From NCBI GenBank assembly GCA_028278205.1, contig JANQES010000143.1, forward strand, positions 62,001 through 126,000: a stretch of DNA of 64,000 bases, in the 5' to 3' direction. Below, piece after piece: positions 59,532 through 64,000 of this stretch. The notes under the pieces are model-generated. The model searched no databases, was not told the DNA's origin, and saw only the letters and a list, made by a program, of their open reading frames with translations. The DNA is from Rhodothermales bacterium (GTDB lineage: Bacteria; Bacteroidota; Rhodothermia; Rhodothermales; Bin80). Position 1 is the stretch's first letter; each line of letters starts with the position of its first letter. The position numbers and the translations under genes are program-made.

Positions 59532-59960
59532 ATGCGTTTGTTACCGACCATGCAAAAAAGCGTGCTGGCGGCGTTGTTGTTTTTGCTCTGCCTGCCGGCG
59601 TGCATCCTCGTCGTTGAAGAAGACGACGACTATTTCCACCGGCATCGCTGGCGGCTCGACGTCATCGTCTATTACGGGCGTACCTACACCGCCGACGCCC
59701 CCTACACGATCAACTTCGAAGCCGCCGGCGACCTCTATGGCCGGGCCGACTGCAACGACTATGACGGCACCTACTCGACGCCGCGCGAAGGCTCGCTGTC
59801 CATCCGCGAGATCTACAGCGAAGGCAACGCGTGCGGTCGTCAGGCGTTCGAAGATCGTTATTTCGAAGTGCTCAGCGGCGCCGTCACCTATCGCGTGCGC
59901 GGCGAAGAACTAATCGTCACGGCCCGCAACGGCGATAATTTGTATTTCTTCAAGGATTAG
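59532..59960 (+). CDS. META-domain lipoprotein, HslJ-like
   Basis: A 142-residue lipoprotein with lipobox LPAC after MQKSVLAALLFLLC. The mature part is acidic at first (VVEEDDD) and then shows the META/HslJ fold: INFEAAGDLYGRADCNDYDG and RQAFEDRYFEVLSGAVTYRV. Such proteins are often induced by heat or drug stress and bind the envelope. The start could also be ATG 59550. It is separate from the mod and TPM genes. Confidence 0.78.
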   Translation: MRLLPTMQKSVLAALLFLLCLPACILVVEEDDDYFHRHRWRLDVIVYYGRTYTADAPYTINFEAAGDLYGRADCNDYDGTYSTPREGSLSIREIYSEGNACGRQAFEDRYFEVLSGAVTYRVRGEELIVTARNGDNLYFFKD

Positions 59961-60134
59961 GGTTCGTGACACGAGCGAAGCGACTGACGAAGTAAACGTG
60001 ATGCGTGAAATCGAAGATTCACGCCAGTAAACGTGAGGGTGCTTGTTGAGAAGTATCCAGGGGCACCTCTGTATTTTTGCCAGACATCGACCTCCGGGGC
60101 ATGGCCTCGGAGGTTTATTTTTTTTGATTATAGT

Positions 60135-60192
60135 CACGAAGACACAAAGGCACGAAGGGTTGTGAGATCTTCGTGCCTTTGTGTCTTTGTGG
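60135..60192. repeat. CACGAAGACACAAAGG-word inverted repeat
   Basis: CACGAAGACACAAAGGCACG (60135 on) pairs almost perfectly with CGTGCCTTTGTGTCTTTGTG (60172-60191); loop 11 bases. The gap 59961-60266 also holds an ACGTAAA-family half arm near 59990-60050 and no gene. Confidence 0.88.
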
Positions 60193-60266
60193 CAAAAAAG
60201 AAAACTGACGAAGTAAACGATTTCAAAACGTATATTGCGGCTACAAGAAAACATTCCCCTGGTTTT

Positions 60267-60929
60267 ATGAAAGACCTCTTTACCGAAGACGACCGGGTGC
60301 GTATCCGCGAGGCGGTGGCGCAAGCCGAGGGGCGCACCTCCGGCGAGATCGTGCCCTACATCGTGCCGCAGAGCGCGTCTTACGATGCCGCCGTCTGGCG
60401 CGGGGCCTCGCTGAGCGCTATCCTGGCGCTGTGTGTGATCATGCTCATCCTGCAACTCTATCAGGGATGGAGCCTGTCGTGGCTCTATGCGAGCTGGAGC
60501 CTGGCCGTGTTGGTGCTGGCCGCCGGCACGCTCGGCGCCGTGGCCACGGCGTATGTGGCGCCGTTGAAACGCCTGCTCGCCGGCAACGCCCTGCTCGACC
60601 GCGAAGTCCATCAACGGGCGATGCAGGCTTTTATCGAAGAAGAGGTCTTCAGCACCCGCGAACGCACGGGCATCCTGCTGTTCATCTCGCTGCTCGAACA
60701 TCGCATCGAAGTGGTGGGCGATGCCGGCATCAATCAAAAAGTGACGCCCGACGAGTGGACAGACGTGGTCTTACGCATTCGCGAGGGCATCAAAGCAGGC
60801 AAGGTGGCCGACGGGCTGGTGGCCGCCATCGGCCTGTGCGGCGAGTTGCTCGAACGCGGCGGCGTCGAAATCCGCCCAGACGACATCAACGAACTCTCCG
60901 ATGATCTGCGCATCCGCGACGACGAGTAG
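60267..60929 (+). CDS. TPM-domain membrane protein
   Basis: A 220-residue protein of the TPM (TLP18.3/Psb32/MOLO-1) superfamily in its short bacterial membrane form. It begins EDDRVRIREAVAQAEGRTSG with EIVPYIVP, has two helices (about 48-92) and ends with the domain's second half (TGILLFISLLEHRIEVVGDA). I choose ATG 60267. It overlaps the next gene's ATG by 29 bases. In other bacteria such genes sit with lemA; lemA is not in this window. Role unknown. Confidence 0.82.
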   Translation: MKDLFTEDDRVRIREAVAQAEGRTSGEIVPYIVPQSASYDAAVWRGASLSAILALCVIMLILQLYQGWSLSWLYASWSLAVLVLAAGTLGAVATAYVAPLKRLLAGNALLDREVHQRAMQAFIEEEVFSTRERTGILLFISLLEHRIEVVGDAGINQKVTPDEWTDVVLRIREGIKAGKVADGLVAAIGLCGELLERGGVEIRPDDINELSDDLRIRDDE

Positions 60930-62388
60930 GTTTTCCGAAGGCTCCGGCGCTTTGAGAGGGCTGAATGGGAGAGAGGGTGAGAGGGCGAGAGGGAGAAAAA
61001 AAAGCATCGTCTCCCCCTCGCCCTTTCTCCCTTTTCCCCTTTCCCCCTTTCTCCCTTTCTTAATAGCGCTTTGCTGGATTATCCTGGCACCGAGCGCGCG
61101 GGCGCAGCAAGCCGTCCCAGACCTCTCCGGGCGCGTCGTCGACCAGGCCGGCATCCTCTCGGACCTCGCGGAAGAGACACTGACAGCCCTGCTGGCGGCG
61201 CACGAAGATACGACGTCGAATCAGGTAGCCGTGCTGACGATGCCCTCGCTCAACGGCGAAACCATCGAGGCGTTTTCGATCCGTGTGGCGGAAGTGTGGG
61301 CGTTGGGCACTGCCGAAAAAGACAACGGCGTGTTGCTCGTCGTGGCCGTCGAAGACCGGGCCTTGCGCATCGAGGTGGGCTACGGGCTTGAAGGCGAACT
61401 GCCCGACGTCATCGCCGGTCGCATCATACGCGAGGAGATCGTTCCGTATTTGCGCGAAGGCAACTACGAGCGCGGCATCGAGGCGGGGGTGATGGCGGTG
61501 CTGGATCGGTTGGAAAGCCCGGCTGAAACACCCGCAGCGCCCGAACCCCTCGACCTCGCAGAGACCGAGCCGGCGCCGGTAGCCGAGACCTCAACCCCGT
61601 TCTGGATCGACCAGTGGCAGATGATCCTCATCGTTTATTTCCTGATGGCTCTGGTGCTCTGCTCTGTGACGGCGGCGCTGGCGATGCTGGAGAAAACGCC
61701 CGGTCGCGAAATCATCTTTGGCCTGTTACTGCTCGGTTTTTTCTTCATCGGGCGCAGTTTCGGGTATTTCATCCTCTGGTTTATGCCGCCGTGGCTGGTG
61801 GGCGTCGTCTTCGCCGGGCAATATGCCTTACTTTTCTGGATGCTGGCGCGGCGGCTGAAAAGCGATTCGGCGTTCAAGGCCTCCTGGCAGCGTCACCTGT
61901 TCCTCCACGGGCCGGATGCGGAAACGGAGGAAGACAGCGCCGAGAAAACAGAAGAAACCGTCGCCGCCTCGCCGTATCCGCGACGCATTCAGGTGGTCGT
62001 GCTTATTGCGTTTACGATGCAGCTTGCTCTTTATTTGTATACCCGGTGGCTTTCGGTGATCTGGCTGGTCATCGGGGCCGCGCTGGCGTGGTTTTGCCTG
62101 TCGCGTATCGCCGAAGATGCCGCGCGGCGAAAACGGCGGCGGTCTACGACGTGGACGCCTTTCGGGGTGATGCCGTCCGGGTCGAGCCGTTCCAGCAGCC
62201 TGCGTTCGTCGCGTTCCAGCCGGCGGAGTAGCTGGTCGAGTAGTTCGAGCAGCAGTTGGTCAAGCCGTTCGAGCAGCAGCTATTCGAGTAGTTCGAGCAG
62301 CTATTCGAGTAGTTCGAGCAGTTCGAGCAGCAGTTTCAGCGGCGGCGGCGGCTCGTTCGGCGGCGGCGGGGCGTCGGGCAGTTGGTAG
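60901..62388 (+). CDS. TPM-domain (YgcG-like) protein with polyserine tail
   Basis: A 495-residue secreted-then-anchored protein. The N-terminus up to ALAPSARAQQ-like cleavage (IILAPSARAQ) is largely repeat-encoded. Then the TPM domain (SGRVVDQAGILSDLAEETL, NQVAVLTMPSLNGETIEAF, DNGVLLVVAVEDRALRIEVG), three or four membrane helices (about 240-400) and a C-terminal tail of about 70 residues of Ser/Arg, ending GGGGSFGGGGASGSW as in YgcG relatives. The polyserine tract is encoded by tandem TCGAGCAGC/AGTTCG repeats (62174-62338). The start at 60901 overlaps the previous gene; a TTG at 60952 is possible. Confidence 0.8.
   Translation: MICASATTSRFSEGSGALRGLNGREGERARGRKKSIVSPSPFLPFPLSPFLPFLIALCWIILAPSARAQQAVPDLSGRVVDQAGILSDLAEETLTALLAAHEDTTSNQVAVLTMPSLNGETIEAFSIRVAEVWALGTAEKDNGVLLVVAVEDRALRIEVGYGLEGELPDVIAGRIIREEIVPYLREGNYERGIEAGVMAVLDRLESPAETPAAPEPLDLAETEPAPVAETSTPFWIDQWQMILIVYFLMALVLCSVTAALAMLEKTPGREIIFGLLLLGFFFIGRSFGYFILWFMPPWLVGVVFAGQYALLFWMLARRLKSDSAFKASWQRHLFLHGPDAETEEDSAEKTEETVAASPYPRRIQVVVLIAFTMQLALYLYTRWLSVIWLVIGAALAWFCLSRIAEDAARRKRRRSTTWTPFGVMPSGSSRSSSLRSSRSSRRSSWSSSSSSSWSSRSSSSYSSSSSSYSSSSSSSSSSFSGGGGSFGGGGASGSW
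60967..61061. repeat. GGGAGAGG-word inverted repeat inside an N-terminus
   Basis: Purine arm GGGAGAGAGGGTGAGAGGGC (60967 on), pyrimidine arm CTCCCCCTCGCCCTTTCTCC (61011 on), a loop of a few bases. Translated as GREGERARGRKK, then as Pro/Leu/Phe/Ser-rich signal-peptide core. Confidence 0.9.
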
Positions 62389-62389
62389 G

Positions 62390-62533
62390 ACAAATGGCAA
62401 ATGGGCCAATGGCAAATGGGCAAATGGCAAGTCGGCAAACGGCAAGGGGGCAAATGGCAAATCAGCAACGTATAGACGGGCAATGCATCGTCAACCTGCC
62501 TTTTGCCATTTGCATTTTGCCATTGGCCATTTG
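62390..62533. repeat. ATGGCAA-word inverted repeat overlapping a signal peptide, copy 1
   Basis: Left arm ATGGCAAATGGGCCAATGGC-like words (62394-62468), right arm TGCCTTTTGCCATTTGCATT and on (62503-62533). The start ATG (62454) of the next TPM gene lies in the left arm and its signal core in the right arm. Confidence 0.9.
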
Positions 62534-63467
62534 TTTGCTGCTCGCCTGCGCCGTGCCAGTGCTGGCGCAACCCGCCATCCCCCGGCTCTCCGAACGGGTC
62601 ATCGATCAGGCCGATATTCTCTCGCCCTCGACGGAGAACGCGCTCATCGCGATGTTGAAGGCGCATGAAGAATCGACCAGCAATCAGGTGGCGGTCTTGA
62701 CGATTCGCTCGCTCGAAGGCGCCTCGATCGAATCCTATTCCCTCGACGTGGCCGAGACGTGGGGCCTGGGCACGGCAGAGTTCGACAACGGGGTGCTGCT
62801 CCTGGTGGCGTACGAAGACCGCGAGATGCGCATCGAGGTAGGCCGCGGGCTTGAGGGCGATCTGACCGACGTCATCGCCGGGCGAATCATCCGCAATGAG
62901 ATGACCCCGCAATTTCGCAATGGTGATTTCGACGGAGGGGTGATGGCGGGTGTGCAGGGCATCATCGGGGTCATCGAGGGCACGTATGAGCCGCCCGAAA
63001 CAGCGCCCTCGTCTGGGGATGAGCCGCCTATCATCTTTCGGTTATTTTTCGGGGTGATGTTTATCCTGATGCCCCTGCTGGCCTTCGTGCCGTCTTTTCT
63101 GATCGCCGGGCAGTGGGGTAATCTGGGGTTTATGGGGATTTTCATCGTCGTCGGTGGCTTCGTGAGTTTTTTCTCGGTGATCGGCGGGGTCGGGGCGGCG
63201 GTGGCGTATGTGATCCTGCTGCTGATCAGCAACGCGGTGTTCCGCCGGCAGGAAAACTGGCAGGAGATGCGGCAAAAGGTGGCCGATGCGCTCAAGGAAA
63301 ACCGGGGGCGCCGGGTGAAAGTGACGATAGCCGGTTTTACCTTCAACGCGGGTGGCATCACCTCCAACTCCGGCTCCGGGCGTTCCGGCGGCGGCTGGTC
63401 CGGCGGTGGCGGTTTCAGCGGTGGCGGCGGTTCCTTCGGCGGTGGCGGCGCCTCGGGCAGTTGGTGA
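62454..63467 (+). CDS. TPM-domain (YgcG-like) exported protein
   Basis: A 337-residue YgcG-type protein. I choose ATG 62454, the one giving MANQQRIDGQ and a short basic n-region before the core LPFAICILPLAICLLLACA and cleavage after VLA. The TPM domain follows (RVIDQADILSPSTENALIA, NQVAVLTIRSLEGASIESYS, DNGVLLLVAYEDREMRIEVG), then three helices (about 205-290) and the Gly-rich tail SFGGGGASGSW. It is nearly a duplicate of the next gene, including the repeat and signal peptide. Confidence 0.85.
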   Translation: MANQQRIDGQCIVNLPFAICILPLAICLLLACAVPVLAQPAIPRLSERVIDQADILSPSTENALIAMLKAHEESTSNQVAVLTIRSLEGASIESYSLDVAETWGLGTAEFDNGVLLLVAYEDREMRIEVGRGLEGDLTDVIAGRIIRNEMTPQFRNGDFDGGVMAGVQGIIGVIEGTYEPPETAPSSGDEPPIIFRLFFGVMFILMPLLAFVPSFLIAGQWGNLGFMGIFIVVGGFVSFFSVIGGVGAAVAYVILLLISNAVFRRQENWQEMRQKVADALKENRGRRVKVTIAGFTFNAGGITSNSGSGRSGGGWSGGGGFSGGGGSFGGGGASGSW

Positions 63468-63470
63468 GGT

Positions 63471-63601
63471 AAATGGCAAATAGGCAAATGGGCAAATAGG
63501 CAAATGGCAAAGGGGCAAATGGCAAATCGGCAACGTATAGACAGACAACGCATCATTAAGCTGCCTTTTGCCATTGGCCTTTTGCCATTGGCCATTTGTT
63601 T
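63471..63601. repeat. ATGGCAA-word inverted repeat overlapping a signal peptide, copy 2
   Basis: Same word, inner sequence (AACGTATAGAC) and relation to the coding start as at 62390-62533, so it was probably copied with the gene in a tandem duplication. Confidence 0.9.
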
Positions 63602-64000
63602 GCTGCTCGCCTGCGCCGTGCCGGTGCTGGCTCAGCCCGCCATCCCCCAACTTACCGAACGCGTCATCGATCAGGCCGATATCCTCTCTAGCGCCACCGA
63701 AAACACCCTCATCGCCCTGCTGAAAGCCCACGAAGACTCGACCTCGAATCAGATCGCCGTCCTGACGATTCCCTCGCTCGAAGGCGCCAGCATCGAGTCG
63801 TATTCGATCGAGGTAGCCCAGACGTGGGGTTTGGGCACGGCGGAGAATGACAACGGCGTGTTGCTGCTGGTGGCTGTCGGAGACCGCGAGATGCGCATCG
63901 AGGTAGGCCAGGGGCTTGAGGGCGATCTGACCGACGCCATCGCCGGTCGGATCATCCGCAATGAGATCACACCGCGCTTTCGGTCGGGTGATTTCGACGG
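63519..64000 (+). CDS. TPM-domain (YgcG-like) exported protein, cut by window end
   Basis: The first 160 residues of a third YgcG-type protein. Start ATG 63519 gives MANRQRIDRQRIIK, the core LPFAIGLLPLAICLLLACA and cleavage at VLA-QPA. The TPM domain (RVIDQADILSSATENTLIAL; NQIAVLTIPSLEGASIESYS; DNGVLLLVAVGDREMRIEVG) is intact as far as visible. It is a close paralogue of 62454-63467. An ATG at 63504 is also in frame. The end is outside the window. Confidence 0.85.
   Translation, partial: MANRQRIDRQRIIKLPFAIGLLPLAICLLLACAVPVLAQPAIPQLTERVIDQADILSSATENTLIALLKAHEDSTSNQIAVLTIPSLEGASIESYSIEVAQTWGLGTAENDNGVLLLVAVGDREMRIEVGQGLEGDLTDAIAGRIIRNEITPRFRSGDFD

Noticed and set aside
8297..63600. CRISPR array interpretation of the tandem words
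   Set aside because: Words of 7-9 bases without spacers and arranged as palindromes do not fit CRISPR repeats of 23-47 bases with unique spacers; no cas genes are present.

Overview
The window is about 60% G+C and reads as a chromosomal segment of a Gram-negative, outer-membrane-bearing bacterium of the Bacteroidota/Rhodothermota kind. The reasons are an arginine cluster built around an N-acyl-ornithine carbamoyltransferase instead of ornithine carbamoyltransferase, a DUF6503-like lipoprotein, many exported lipoproteins with TPR, PD40 and cadherin/He_PIG modules, and a patatin-Omp85 fusion. This placement is inference; there is no rRNA or tRNA in the window to confirm it.

Layout. 1-7.2 kb: a broken type II NADH dehydrogenase, an M23 peptidase, a type Vd patatin autotransporter, a membrane-bound pseudokinase and a low-GC stretch with one orphan gene. 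7.2-13.7 kb: a complete oligopeptide-type ABC transporter on the minus strand (binding protein, two permeases, two ATPases); the second permease carries an unusual Ig-like insert. 13.8-24.0 kb: five exported proteins in a row (TPR, a 1474-residue cadherin/He_PIG protein, PD40 plus membrane helices, TPR lipoprotein, small lipoprotein). 24.2-29.0 kb: acyl-CoA dehydrogenase, ABC exporter, YdcF-like protein. 29.0-36.4 kb: minus-strand arginine operon argG-argC-argD-argF'-argB-argE-like, preceded by a recognisable sigma70 promoter and a leader with an intrinsic-terminator hairpin. 36.5-43.4 kb: molybdenum enzyme genes (fdhD, a small conserved protein, an FdhF/YdeP-type oxidoreductase, mobA, moaA) with two paralogous membrane proteins inside; modA and modB follow far downstream at 57.5-59.3 kb without modC. 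43.4-57.4 kb: N6-adenine methylase, phosphatase-fold protein, SDR, a GspE N-terminal protein without ATPase, a possible ADP-ribosyltransferase-like gene, PEP carboxylase, HU, and a zinc-ribbon TPR membrane protein. 59.5-64 kb: a META lipoprotein and four consecutive TPM-domain genes, the last cut by the window end.

The most striking property is between the genes. Nearly every gap, even inside operons, holds an imperfect palindrome whose two arms are tandem runs of a short word of about 7-9 bases. The word changes from gap to gap (for example TTTTGGA, GGTCACT, ACGTAAA, GTGTTATA, GGGAGAAA, ATGGCAA, GTCATGA), but the design, (word)n - loop - (complement)n, is the same. These elements reach into coding sequences: they supply stop codons and short C-terminal tails for several genes. 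In at least five exported proteins one or both arms are translated as the signal peptide, the purine-rich arm giving the basic n-region and the pyrimidine-rich arm the hydrophobic core. I regard this as the best candidate for something undescribed. Longer palindromes of other families (CTCGTTCCCACG, AGCTCCGTAGG...CTGTTTGTAG, TGTCATCCCGAGCGAAG, a 315-bp element after fdhD) occupy further gaps.
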